NCBI GenBank assembly: GCA_029007295.1
Contig: JAQXHN010000048.1
Span: 1-61,489, forward strand
Reading direction: 5' to 3'
From: Clostridia bacterium
GTDB lineage: Bacteria > Bacillota > Clostridia > Oscillospirales > CAG-272
DNA length: 61,489 bases
Positions 41,986 to 50,764 of this stretch are shown here, piece after piece (position 1 is the first letter of the stretch; each line of letters starts with the position of its first letter). The notes beneath the pieces are model-generated. The model was not told the origin of the DNA. It worked only from the letters and a program-made list of their open reading frames with translations, and ran no database searches. Position numbers and translations under genes: made by a program.

Positions 41986-44556
41986 TTATTTGCCGTTAAG
42001 CTTTGAAAAGATTCTTCTTACAAATTCGATGGGAATAACCGAAAATGCGATGTAAAAACACAACCTCATCTCGTACACCGAAAGCGGAACGCACCTAAAA
42101 GCGTAACCTCCGAAGCGCATAATGACAATCTGTGACACTGTAACGGCGCTCATAATGTAAATGAAAACACGGTTTCTGCGGAGTCCGGACAGCATATTGA
42201 TTCTGTCACAGCGGGCGTTGAACGCATTTGCAACGGAAGCAAACACAAAAAAGCAAAAAAATCCGCACATAAATGCCGCTTCACCGGAGAATACGGCCCG
42301 TATTTTCGGAAATGACAGAAACAAAACCGCACAAAAGAGGCTTGATACGGTCATAAAGACAATTTTCAAAACCATTTTTGACGTGATAATGCTCTCACTG
42401 CGAGAAACGGGCGGCATTTTCATATACATCTTCAGCGCAGGCTCTCCCGCAAATGCAAGACCGCCGAGAGAATCCATAATTAAATTAAGCCACAGCATCT
42501 GGGTAACGGTTACGGGATTTTCTATACCGAGAAAGGGGGCGATCACGCACAGTCCCATGGCGCACAAATTTGTTGTGAGCTGAAATACTATAAATTTTCT
42601 GATAGAGGAAAGAATTGTTCTGCCGAACAGAACCGCTTTCTCAATGGAGGAGATATTATCGTCGAGAATAACAATGTCTCCCGCCTGCTTTGCACATTCC
42701 GTGCCCGAGCCCATTGCAAAACCGACGTCGGAAATATGAAGCGCAGGAGCGTCATTCACACCGTCCCCGGTCATACCGCAGATATGTCCTTTTGATTTTG
42801 CAATCCTGACAAGGCGGCTTTTGTCGGAGGGAACGGCTCTTGCAACAATGCAAATATCTTCAATAATCTCACTTAACCGGCTGTCGCTCATTTTTGAGAG
42901 ATCGTTTCCCGTTATTATTCTTTTTGCAGTATCAAGGCGACATTCCTTTGCCACGGCAAGGGCAGTCTTCGGGCTGTCTCCCGTCACCATGCATATATTT
43001 ACTCCGGCGCGGCGAAGAACCTCCACGGATTCCTTAGCTTCGGTTCTCGGAACATCGCGGATATGTATCATTCCGAGAAAAACTACGCTGTCTCCGTTTT
43101 TACAGGAAAACGAAATCAGCCTTCCGGCATTATTTGTTATTTCATCCGTAATCTCCGAAATTCTGCGTCCGGGCGGCGTTTTTGAAATTATTCCGTTTTC
43201 CTGTAATATGCAGTTGCATTCCGGAACAATAACTTCGGGTGCTCCTTTTTTTACTTCCGTGTTAAGTGCTCCGGAAATGACTGCGGAAGAGTATTTATTT
43301 TGAGAGCAAAACGGAACTCTTGACAAAACTCGGATATTTGACACAATCCCTTTATTTCTTTTTCCTACATATTTTAATATAGCTCGCTCCGTTGAATTTC
43401 CGCCTGTAATTCCCGAGACGGAAAATTCGGCGTCGCTTGTTAAAAGCATTGAAGCGCAAACGGGCGTTTTAATTGCTTCGGGAAGGGAATCAAAGGTTCG
43501 GTATGTATTGCCTGCGGGAGTAATAAAAGATACTGCGTCCATCTTGCCTTTGGTCAGAGTGCCTGTTTTATCGCAAAAAAGCATATCAATGCTGCCTGCC
43601 GTTTCTATTCCCACAAGTCTTCTGACAAGAACACCGCTTTTGCTCATTTTTTTCATATTCGAGGCAAGCACTACGGTAATCATCATAGGAAGCCCCTCCG
43701 GAACGGCAACAACCAAAAGAGAAATGCCGAGCATTGCGGAATCAAAAAGCAGCCTGGGAGAAAAACCACCGGTAATAAGCTTTGGGAAGAAGGTGAATGA
43801 GAAAACTATTAAAGCGGCGCAAAAGCCGATTCTTGAAATCTGCTTGGATAAAACGTTAAGTCGAACCTTCAAGGGACTGTCTTCGCTCTCGTTTGTCAGC
43901 TCTGACGCCATAGAACCGTAAAGCGTGTTCTCTCCGACTCGGCAAACATGCATTTTTCCCGCACCTTTTGTTACGGTGCTTCCTCGGAATAATGAATAGC
44001 TGTCTTCGGGGGTTCCTATATTTCCGCCCGGATAGGCGGTTTTATCTGCCTCGGCGCTTTCTCCGTTGAGTGCGGATTGATCGACCGAAATATTGCCCTC
44101 TATGATAATACCGTCGGCAGGAACGCTATCTCCGTTTGAAAGGAGTACGATATCGCCGACGACAAGCTCTCCAATAGGAACATTGCGTATACCGAACGAA
44201 CGTTGGCAGCGCACCGTAATTCCTGCGTTCTCCTCACTGATTTTCGCAAAAGCACGGTCACTTCCGATTTCGGAAATTACCGCAACCACCGTTGAAATTA
44301 AAATAGAAATACCTATACCGACGGTTTCTATAACGCTTCCGCCGTAAAAAATCATTCCGATATTGACAAAAAGCGCAAATATTAAAATTCTTGTAATCGG
44401 ATTTTTGGTTTCATCAAAAAATCTCGGAAGGAATCCTCTTATTTTATTGCCCTTAAGATTGTTGTCGCCGAATTTATTGCGTTGAAGTACAACCGCCTTT
44501 TCGTCAAGTGCCGAAAATGAATTCGGAGAATAGCTTTTTATTTCCTTATTCCGCAT
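41986..44556 (-). CDS. Calcium-transporting P-type ATPase (type II, PMCA/SERCA-like)
   Basis: The 856-residue ion pump contains the phosphorylation loop FCDKTGTLTKG near residue 328, NGESAEADK in the actuator region, and MTGDGVNDAPALHISDVG in the hinge. Ca2+-site helices are visible: VVAVPEGLPMMITVVL (M4) and LWLNLIMDSLGGLAFAGEP (M6). The NLIMDSLG form is typical of calcium pumps. It should export Ca2+ using ATP. ATG 44556 (MRNKEIKSYS) follows AAGGAG; the in-frame ATG at 44673 would add a hydrophobic extension and reach into the queT promoter. It is divergent from queT. Confidence 0.88.
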   Translation of the reverse strand: MRNKEIKSYSPNSFSALDEKAVVLQRNKFGDNNLKGNKIRGFLPRFFDETKNPITRILIFALFVNIGMIFYGGSVIETVGIGISILISTVVAVISEIGSDRAFAKISEENAGITVRCQRSFGIRNVPIGELVVGDIVLLSNGDSVPADGIIIEGNISVDQSALNGESAEADKTAYPGGNIGTPEDSYSLFRGSTVTKGAGKMHVCRVGENTLYGSMASELTNESEDSPLKVRLNVLSKQISRIGFCAALIVFSFTFFPKLITGGFSPRLLFDSAMLGISLLVVAVPEGLPMMITVVLASNMKKMSKSGVLVRRLVGIETAGSIDMLFCDKTGTLTKGKMDAVSFITPAGNTYRTFDSLPEAIKTPVCASMLLTSDAEFSVSGITGGNSTERAILKYVGKRNKGIVSNIRVLSRVPFCSQNKYSSAVISGALNTEVKKGAPEVIVPECNCILQENGIISKTPPGRRISEITDEITNNAGRLISFSCKNGDSVVFLGMIHIRDVPRTEAKESVEVLRRAGVNICMVTGDSPKTALAVAKECRLDTAKRIITGNDLSKMSDSRLSEIIEDICIVARAVPSDKSRLVRIAKSKGHICGMTGDGVNDAPALHISDVGFAMGSGTECAKQAGDIVILDDNISSIEKAVLFGRTILSSIRKFIVFQLTTNLCAMGLCVIAPFLGIENPVTVTQMLWLNLIMDSLGGLAFAGEPALKMYMKMPPVSRSESIITSKMVLKIVFMTVSSLFCAVLFLSFPKIRAVFSGEAAFMCGFFCFFVFASVANAFNARCDRINMLSGLRRNRVFIYIMSAVTVSQIVIMRFGGYAFRCVPLSVYEMRLCFYIAFSVIPIEFVRRIFSKLNGK

Positions 44557-44644
44557 ACCGTACTCCTTATGTGTTATAAGCCAATTATATGCAAAAACAA
44601 AAAGATAATAGTACAAAAGCATCAGATAATTTAACAAAATGTTC

Positions 44645-44673
44645 TTGATTATTGCCGTGAAAAATACTATCAT
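44645..44673 (+). promoter_or_regulatory. Probable queT promoter
   Basis: TTGATT (44645-44650) and TATCAT (44668-44673) have a 17-base spacer and end just before the riboswitch aptamer, so the transcript would begin at the aptamer's first stem. Confidence 0.5.
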
Positions 44674-44678
44674 TATAT

Positions 44679-44718
44679 CAGTGAGTTCGTAACCATCCTC
44701 ACTATAATAAAAACTAAG
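44679..44718 (+). ncRNA. preQ1-I riboswitch aptamer
   Basis: GTGAG at 44681 pairs with CTCAC at 44698-44702. The hairpin loop carries TTCGTAACCATC, and it is followed by an A-rich single strand TATAATAAAAACTAAGGA. This matches the compact H-type pseudoknot of the class I preQ1 aptamer, including the conserved AAAACTAAGG tail. The tail runs directly into the Shine-Dalgarno AAGGAAG, eight bases before ATG 44731, so ligand binding should hide the ribosome site. The downstream gene is queT, a known target of this class. Confidence 0.88.
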
Positions 44719-44730
44719 GAAGTAAAAAAA

Positions 44731-45231
44731 ATGAAAAAAGAACGCAAAGACTTAAGAATGATCGCTGTCGGCGGCATTATCGCCGCATTGTACGTCCTGC
44801 TTACGCTGTTGAGCATGTCGGTAGGCTTGGCATCCGGGATGATACAGGTTCGCCTGTCGGAAATGCTCTGCATTTTGCCGATGTTTACGGTTTCCTCGGT
44901 TCCGGGGCTGTTTTGCGGATGTATTGTTTCGAATCTGATAGGCGGAATGGGAGTTTTCGATGTTTTGCTCGGCAGTCTTGCGACCTTGCTCGGAGCCGTA
45001 GGAACGAGATTGCTCCGCAAAAGACCGATATTGGCTATTGCGTGCCCGATTCTTTCGAATACTGTAATTGTACCCGTTGTGCTTTGCATTTACGGCGTCG
45101 ACCAGGCGTTCCCGTTAATGATGCTCACGGTTTGCATAGGGGAGGTTATCTCCTGCGGAATATGCGGGGGAATAATGTATTCCGTGTTGAAAAAAAGGTG
45201 GAATAAGATATTCGCAAAAAAATCCGTTTAA
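44731..45231 (+). CDS. queT: Queuosine precursor ECF transporter substrate-binding subunit QueT
   Basis: This 166-residue membrane protein has about five or six hydrophobic segments and the family motif MIQVRLSEMLCILPMF. QueT is the S-component that captures queuine or preQ1 and works with a shared ECF energising module (EcfA/A'/T) encoded elsewhere. The preQ1-I riboswitch in its leader gives independent support for the substrate. It implies salvage of queuosine precursors, which modify tRNA wobble G34. A terminator overlaps its stop. Confidence 0.92.
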   Translation: MKKERKDLRMIAVGGIIAALYVLLTLLSMSVGLASGMIQVRLSEMLCILPMFTVSSVPGLFCGCIVSNLIGGMGVFDVLLGSLATLLGAVGTRLLRKRPILAIACPILSNTVIVPVVLCIYGVDQAFPLMMLTVCIGEVISCGICGGIMYSVLKKRWNKIFAKKSV

Positions 45232-45243
45232 CCGGATTTTTTT
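45216..45243 (+). terminator. Terminator overlapping the queT stop
   Basis: AAAAAATCCG and CGGATTTTTT pair around TTTAAC, with further T-rich sequence after. The stop codon lies in the loop. Confidence 0.75.
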
Positions 45244-45366
45244 GCTTTATTTTTTTTCATACATTATCCGTCCATTAAATATGTTAAGTAAATGCACTGT
45301 TAACACAAAATGAGAATTTTGTGCAAAATAAATAAAAAAACAAGCAAAAAATTGTAGGGTTAGATA

Positions 45367-45395
45367 TTGATTTTTTGTAAACGATATGCTATACT
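45367..45395 (+). promoter_or_regulatory. Promoter and leader of the giant repeat protein
   Basis: TTGATT (45367-45372) and TATACT (45390-45395) are spaced 17 bases. The leader to ATG 45493 is about 90 bases. It contains GGCAG/CTGCC and GGTT/AACC small inverted repeats and a strong TAGGAGGT ribosome binding site, which together suggest high expression and a stabilised 5' end. The rest of 45244-45366 is AT-rich with nothing recognised. Confidence 0.6.
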
Positions 45396-45492
45396 TTATT
45401 CAAGAATTAGTCAGCGGCAGTAGTGGTTCTGCCACGAATAATTCAAATGCTTTAAGGTTTTCTAACCAAAAACAAATATTAGGAGGTATTTT

Positions 45493-48400
45493 ATGAAAAC
45501 ATTTAAGCGCATACTTGCTGTAGCTCTTTCTGCTTTTCTCATTGTTCCGACAATGTTGACCGGACTTTCCGTTTCGGCTGCTGATGTTGGTTATGAAAGA
45601 AGCTGGGATGTAGTTACATCCGGTGGCACTGTATCTGTAGATAACGGCGCGCTTGTCGCAGAAAACACAGGTGCATATGCGACCACAAAATTCATCACCA
45701 AGTCCGCAAGCACGATGGACGGCTTCAAGGCAAATGTATTGACCAATTCCGATACAATTACTTTTGCTCTTACCACCGCCCGTGACAACTATGACGAGCT
45801 CAGCGAGTTCGCATGTGCTTCGGATAAGACTCAGGGTATGGAGAGATTTGGTATTGTTAGAGCAACAAACTTAGCTGCAGGTGAGCATACCTTCAACGTA
45901 ACTCTCTCTGAATTCCTTGATCTCGGTTGGTATACATATCCCGGCACGCTCGGTGACGGTATATACGACCAGGCAGTTTTCTCGGTTGTTCATAACGGTG
46001 AACACTGGGATTCCTCAAACAACGAAATCATCAGTCTCGGCATTAAGCAGGGCGAAGCATTTGACTTCGAAATGATTAACCACTATGACGAAGACGAAGC
46101 TGCCAACATATTCGGTTACAGCCTTAACGGCACACCTGTATGGCCGAGAACCGGCGGCTTTGACAATTACAACGATCTCGACTACTACTTTGTTGTAATG
46201 GCTTATTCAATTAACGCAAGCAGCGGAAACGCAGATCTTACTGTTAATACTGTATGCGGAGTACCCGCTGCAGAGTTTAAGCCTGAGCTTCCCAAGGTTG
46301 CGGTTATAGGCGATGCTGCTTATACTTCTCTTGCAGAAGCTTATGAAGCAGCTGTAGCAGGTGATACAATCACTCTTATCGGTGATGTAGCTCTTGACAG
46401 CGTTCTTAACGTTGAAAAGGATCTCACACTCGACCTCGGTAACTACACAATCACAGCGGCAGGCAACGCTCTTCGTGTAAGCGGCGCTAATGTTGTAATC
46501 AACGCTGTAAACGGCGGTATTACTGCAGGCGAAGGCGGTTCATATTACGCAGTATGTGCCGTAGCCGACGCTCTTGTTACAATCAACGGCGGTAACTATA
46601 CAGTCGGAGCTGACGAAAACGGTGAAGGAAACAACACCATTTACGCAGCTGCATCCAACGGTGTTGCCGGCCACATTGTAATCAACGGCGGTACATTCTC
46701 AAGCGCTGCAACATATGCAGGAAAATATTGGGTACTTAACGGTCAGGACAGAACAGGCGCTACAATCACAGTTAACGGCGGTAAGTTTGTTAACTTTGAG
46801 CCCGGCGTAACTGTTGTTGCTCCCGAAGGAACAGAAGAAATCATTCTTAACCCGAAGGCTACCGTTACAGAGGCAGACGGTGTTTATACTGTAAAAGTAG
46901 TTGTTGCAAAGATCGGCGATGTTGAATATAAGTCACTCGCAGAAGCTTACGAAGCAGCAGTAGCAGGTGATACAATCACTCTCGTTGCTAACGAAGATTT
47001 AACAGACGTTCTTCTCATTGAAAAGAACCTCACACTCGACCTCGGTAATTACACAATCACAGCAGCAGGCAACGCTCTCCGCGTAAGAGGTGCTAATGTT
47101 ACAATCAACGCAGTTAACGGCGGCGTTACCGGCGGCGAAGGCGGTTCATATTGCGCAGTAAGATCCGAAGCCGGCGCGCTCGTTACAATCAATGGCGGTA
47201 ACTACACAGTTGGCGCTGACGAAAACGGCGAAGGAAACAACACAATTTATGCTGCAACATACAGCGAGGATCCCGATAAGGTTCCCGGTCATGTTGTAAT
47301 CAACGACGGTACATTCTCAACCGCTGCTACATATGATGAAAAGTATTGGGTACTTAACTGTCAGGACAGAACAGGCGCAACAATCACTGTTAACGGCGGT
47401 AAGTTCGTTAACTTTGAGCCCGGCGTAACTGTTGTTGCTCCCGAAGGAACAGAAGAAATCCTTCTCGGCGCATGCGCTGCTGTTACTGCTGAAGAAAATG
47501 TATACACAGTAGCTATCAAGCATACAAATACAGGTGCTTTGACTGTTGTTAACCATGCTATCGTATCGGATGTTTGTTCCGTATGCGGTACTGTAATCCA
47601 GGAAGCTCCCGCATATGACAAGTTCATTATTGACGGTAACCCCGGCACAACAGCTGCATTTGACGAAAACGGCGATGTAACCCTTACCGGTACTATCACT
47701 AAGTTCGTTTCAAAGAATACCTATGAAATGAACGGAATCACAATCAAGGCTAACTCAACAGCTCCGAATGCTGCATTCACCATTACAACAACTCCTTCAT
47801 CCTACGATGATTGGGCAGAGTGGTCACAGCTCACAATCGGTGCAGGCTACGGCTACTACGGTAACCTCACTGGTAACTGGACTGCAGGTGAATACTCCTT
47901 GAACATTACACTTTCCGATTTTCTTGACCTCGGCTGGACCGTACTCGGCACAAAAGACGATAACACCTACAACGTAGGTACCGCTACAATTTGTTCAAAC
48001 GGTAACTTCTGGGGTGACAAGTCCAAGACAGACTTCGCAGTTCCGATGGGTGAAGACTTCACTCTCACAGTTCACAACTACTACAACGAAGACGACGCAG
48101 GTTGGGAACTCTCCTACGATGTAAACGGCGTATATCACTATCCCGACGGAATGGCAAATGCATACAAAGATGCCAACTTCAAGGATTACACGATAATCGC
48201 AGGCGCTAACTTCACAACTCTTTGCGTTAAGGAAATGACAGGCTTGAATCACGAATGTGATCTCACTCCTAAGCTTGTTAACCATGTAATCGTTTCCGAG
48301 TGCTCCGTATGCGGTGCAAAGGGCGATATCCCCGCTTACGACAAGTTCATTCTTGACGGTAACCCCGGCACAACAGCTGCATTTGACGAAAACGGCGACG

Positions 48401-49851
48401 TAACCCTTACCGGTACTATCACAAAGTTCATTACAAAGAATACATTTGAAATGAACGGCCTCACAATCAAGGCTAACTCAACAGCTCCGAACGCTGCATT
48501 CACCATTACAACAACTCCTTCATCCTACGATGATTGGGCAGAGTGGTCACAGCTCAAGATCGGTGCAGGCTACGGCTATTACGGTAACCTCACTGGTAAC
48601 TGGACTGCAGGTGAATACTCCTTGAACATTACACTTTCCGATGCTCTTGACCTCGGCTGGACCGTACTCGGCACAGCAAACGATAACATCTACAACGTAG
48701 GTACCGCTACAGTTTGTTCAAACGGTAACTTCTGGGGCGACAAGTCCAAGACAGACTTCGCAATTCCGATGGGTGAAGACTTCACTCTCACAGTTCACAA
48801 CTACTACAACGAAGACGATGCAGGTTGGGAGCTCTCCTACGATGTAAACGGCGTATATCACTATCCCGACGGAATGGCAAATGCATTCAAAGATGCCAAC
48901 TTCAAGGATTACACAGTAATCGCAGGCGCTAACTTCACTACACTTAGCGTTAAGGAAGTTACCGGCTTGAAGCATACATGCGTAGGCGCTGAAAATACAG
49001 CTTACAATTCTGAAGTTGTATGTACAATCTGCGGTAAGGTAATCGGATATACTCCTTCTCTTGCAGCAGACGAAAAGCTCATCACAGTATCTACTGCAGA
49101 TGAAATCAAGGATATCTTCTTCATTGAAGGTACATACGCTGATTATGCTGAAATCAAGGCAGCTCACGCTTCCGATGCTTCGCTGTTCTATACTCGTAGA
49201 GTAGGCGGAACAGACAAGATTGTTGACGGTACAACAGTTGTTAATACAACTAAGTACGGAACATTCACAGTTCTTACACGTCTTGCTGACGGCAGATCCT
49301 TCATCGATACAGTTGAAATGGTAGCTCCCGCAGCTGCTGAAAACACAATCGTTGTTGAAGGCTCTAACGCAAACGTTACAAACAACTACGGCGCAAACTT
49401 CGTAATGGTATTTGAAGGACATTATGATACCTATGCAGAAGCTAAGGCTGCAAAGACTACAGCTCCTTACTTCAAGAGCTACAGCGCAACCAAGGTTAAT
49501 GCAGACGGTTCTTATGATGTTGTACTTCCCGCTTACGGAACAGAATACACCGTTGTTGTAAGAACACTTACAGGCGAGTATGTTCTCAGCTATGTTCAGA
49601 CAGAAGCTAAACCCGCAGTAGTATTTGACGGTCTTACATTCACAGGTCTTGAGAATGTTACAACCGTTCGTTACGCTAAGGGTACATATACAAATGTAAG
49701 CGATATGAAGACATCCACTGAATACAGAGGTATCGCATCCAGATTGTTTGTTGACAATACATTCACATTGAAGACAGCTCTTAAAGGCGAATACACCATT
49801 GTATATCAGTATGCTAACGGCGCAATGGATATCTTCACATTGACCTTCTAA
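45493..49851 (+). CDS. Large secreted multi-repeat surface protein
   Basis: This 1452-residue protein has a signal peptide (about 1-30, ending LSVSAAD). It is a mosaic. Residues about 33-265 form a beta-sandwich-like module. Two 202-residue beta-helix-type repeats start at about 273 and 475 (SLAEAYEAAVAGDTITL, then NGGKFVNFEPG). Two nearly identical 241-residue modules start at 708 and 949 (DGNPGTTAAFDENGDVTLTG). C-terminal units of about 85 residues include IEGTYADYAEIKAA and FEGHYDTYAEAKAA. Short CxxC pieces (CSVCGTVI, CSVCGAKG, CTICGKVI) separate modules. No SLH or LPXTG anchor is visible. Codon use is strongly biased (gct, aca, gta) unlike neighbours, suggesting abundance. Function is unknown; adhesion or glycan binding is a guess. 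Confidence 0.88.
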   Translation: MKTFKRILAVALSAFLIVPTMLTGLSVSAADVGYERSWDVVTSGGTVSVDNGALVAENTGAYATTKFITKSASTMDGFKANVLTNSDTITFALTTARDNYDELSEFACASDKTQGMERFGIVRATNLAAGEHTFNVTLSEFLDLGWYTYPGTLGDGIYDQAVFSVVHNGEHWDSSNNEIISLGIKQGEAFDFEMINHYDEDEAANIFGYSLNGTPVWPRTGGFDNYNDLDYYFVVMAYSINASSGNADLTVNTVCGVPAAEFKPELPKVAVIGDAAYTSLAEAYEAAVAGDTITLIGDVALDSVLNVEKDLTLDLGNYTITAAGNALRVSGANVVINAVNGGITAGEGGSYYAVCAVADALVTINGGNYTVGADENGEGNNTIYAAASNGVAGHIVINGGTFSSAATYAGKYWVLNGQDRTGATITVNGGKFVNFEPGVTVVAPEGTEEIILNPKATVTEADGVYTVKVVVAKIGDVEYKSLAEAYEAAVAGDTITLVANEDLTDVLLIEKNLTLDLGNYTITAAGNALRVRGANVTINAVNGGVTGGEGGSYCAVRSEAGALVTINGGNYTVGADENGEGNNTIYAATYSEDPDKVPGHVVINDGTFSTAATYDEKYWVLNCQDRTGATITVNGGKFVNFEPGVTVVAPEGTEEILLGACAAVTAEENVYTVAIKHTNTGALTVVNHAIVSDVCSVCGTVIQEAPAYDKFIIDGNPGTTAAFDENGDVTLTGTITKFVSKNTYEMNGITIKANSTAPNAAFTITTTPSSYDDWAEWSQLTIGAGYGYYGNLTGNWTAGEYSLNITLSDFLDLGWTVLGTKDDNTYNVGTATICSNGNFWGDKSKTDFAVPMGEDFTLTVHNYYNEDDAGWELSYDVNGVYHYPDGMANAYKDANFKDYTIIAGANFTTLCVKEMTGLNHECDLTPKLVNHVIVSECSVCGAKGDIPAYDKFILDGNPGTTAAFDENGDVTLTGTITKFITKNTFEMNGLTIKANSTAPNAAFTITTTPSSYDDWAEWSQLKIGAGYGYYGNLTGNWTAGEYSLNITLSDALDLGWTVLGTANDNIYNVGTATVCSNGNFWGDKSKTDFAIPMGEDFTLTVHNYYNEDDAGWELSYDVNGVYHYPDGMANAFKDANFKDYTVIAGANFTTLSVKEVTGLKHTCVGAENTAYNSEVVCTICGKVIGYTPSLAADEKLITVSTADEIKDIFFIEGTYADYAEIKAAHASDASLFYTRRVGGTDKIVDGTTVVNTTKYGTFTVLTRLADGRSFIDTVEMVAPAAAENTIVVEGSNANVTNNYGANFVMVFEGHYDTYAEAKAAKTTAPYFKSYSATKVNADGSYDVVLPAYGTEYTVVVRTLTGEYVLSYVQTEAKPAVVFDGLTFTGLENVTTVRYAKGTYTNVSDMKTSTEYRGIASRLFVDNTFTLKTALKGEYTIVYQYANGAMDIFTLTF
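46309..47520 (+). repeat. Tandem 606-bp coding repeat (two copies)
   Basis: Copy 1 starts at 46309 and copy 2 at 46915. They share long runs such as GAAGCTTA(T/C)GAAGCAGC and AACTTTGAGCCCGGCGTAAC. Each encodes a 202-residue beta-helix-type module of the giant secreted protein. Confidence 0.85.
47614..49060 (+). repeat. Tandem 723-bp coding repeat (two copies, near-identical DNA)
   Basis: Copy 1 starts at 47614 and copy 2 at 48337. Long blocks differ only at scattered bases, including synonymous positions, for example around 47811-47930 versus 48534-48653. This points to recent duplication or ongoing gene conversion. Assemblies of this region may vary in copy number. Confidence 0.88.
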
Positions 49852-49900
49852 TTGAAAACTGAATAGCATTTGAGTTCGGGTTTTTCCCGGATAAATGAAT

Positions 49901-49933
49901 CACCGCAGACAGCAATGTCTGCGGTGTTTTTTT
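49901..49933 (+). terminator. Terminator after the giant repeat protein
   Basis: CACCGCAGACA and TGTCTGCGGTG form a perfect 11-base stem with a GCAA tetraloop and a T run. It is among the strongest terminators in the window, matching a highly expressed gene. Confidence 0.92.
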
Positions 49934-49992
49934 ATTATATTTCATTTTATATATGATATTATCTTTATCAGTAATGCTTTTTCGAAAATAAT

Positions 49993-50037
49993 AAAAAAGC
50001 CCCGATAACACTTGCAAATACGCAGTATTATCAGGGC
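49993..50037 (-). terminator. Terminator of the carD-like gene
   Basis: On the minus strand GCCCTGATAA pairs with TTATCGGGGC (one wobble) and is followed by TTTTTTATTATT. The loop is 19 bases. Confidence 0.75.
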
Positions 50038-50059
50038 AGGCTTACAATATTTACCGAAG

Positions 50060-50590
50060 TTAAAAATTTTTTGAAATATCTTCGATATATTGAATAATTT
50101 TATCTCTTGAAATTCCGAGAACGTACGAAAATTCTTCTGTAATCATCTTTTCCGATTTTGAAAGAATTCGGGCGTCGTTAGTATTAATATGTTTATTTTC
50201 AGCTTCAAGCTCGGCTTTCTTCTTTTTAATTAGCAAATAAACCGATAAAATCAGCTGTCTGTCACAGGACATCAGAGCCTTTGAGAAAAAAGAATTTCTT
50301 TCCTTATCGTTCGGATTCCACATAAGCGGAGCAGAATATGCCTTGCAGATAGCTTCTTTAATTTGATCAATGTTTGAAACGTAGGAAATTTTTTCGGATA
50401 GCTTGGATTTCGTCGGAACAAACACCTGCATGCGCGGATCGTAAACAGAACGGAGTATATAAAAATCTCGGATTCCCTTTTCGTCAAAATTTTCTCGCCT
50501 AATGTCTATAATTTCACAAATTCCGTTTGTTTTGTATACTACTATATCTCCCTTTTTGAAATTTGCATTTTCTTGGATACTGTTACTCAC
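50060..50590 (-). CDS. CarD family transcriptional regulator
   Basis: The 176-residue protein has the RNA-polymerase-interacting Tudor-like domain of CarD/CdnL (FKKGDIVVYKTNGICEIIDI, VFVPTKSKLSEKI) followed by a helical C-terminal domain (about 75-176). CarD proteins bind the RNAP beta subunit and adjust open-complex stability at many promoters. Its start lies 174 bases from spoIIAA, transcribed in the opposite direction. A link to sporulation is suggested only by position. Confidence 0.88.
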   Translation of the reverse strand: MSNSIQENANFKKGDIVVYKTNGICEIIDIRRENFDEKGIRDFYILRSVYDPRMQVFVPTKSKLSEKISYVSNIDQIKEAICKAYSAPLMWNPNDKERNSFFSKALMSCDRQLILSVYLLIKKKKAELEAENKHINTNDARILSKSEKMITEEFSYVLGISRDKIIQYIEDISKNF

Positions 50591-50764
50591 TTAACACCTC
50601 ATATAATTACATAACTCTCATAATAATTATAATAATTTTCACTTTAATAATTCATTTGTTTTTTTTGAACAAATAAAAAAAGATTTTTATTTACGATGAC
50701 AGCATATGACATTATTTTTTTTACGCCGGGTATAAAATGATTAAAAAAGAGTAAGGGGAATTAA

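Noticed and set aside
42161-43921. Several plus-strand open frames opposite the calcium ATPase
   Set aside because: They mirror the coding strand of a clear P-type ATPase and show no recognisable domains or ribosome binding sites.
46309-49060. Direct repeats resembling an array
   Set aside because: Units are 606 and 723 bp, in frame and coding. There are no short identical repeats with unique spacers and no cas genes, so this is not CRISPR.
48718-49869. A 383-codon open frame on the minus strand, Cys-rich
   Set aside because: It lies wholly antisense to the biased-codon repeat gene, has no ribosome binding site or homologous motifs, and its Cys content is the mirror of frequent ACA and GCA codons.
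50591-50764. Sigma-H promoter or Spo0A box before spoIIAA
   Set aside because: No sequence here matches the consensus well enough to call; the gap is mostly A/T runs.
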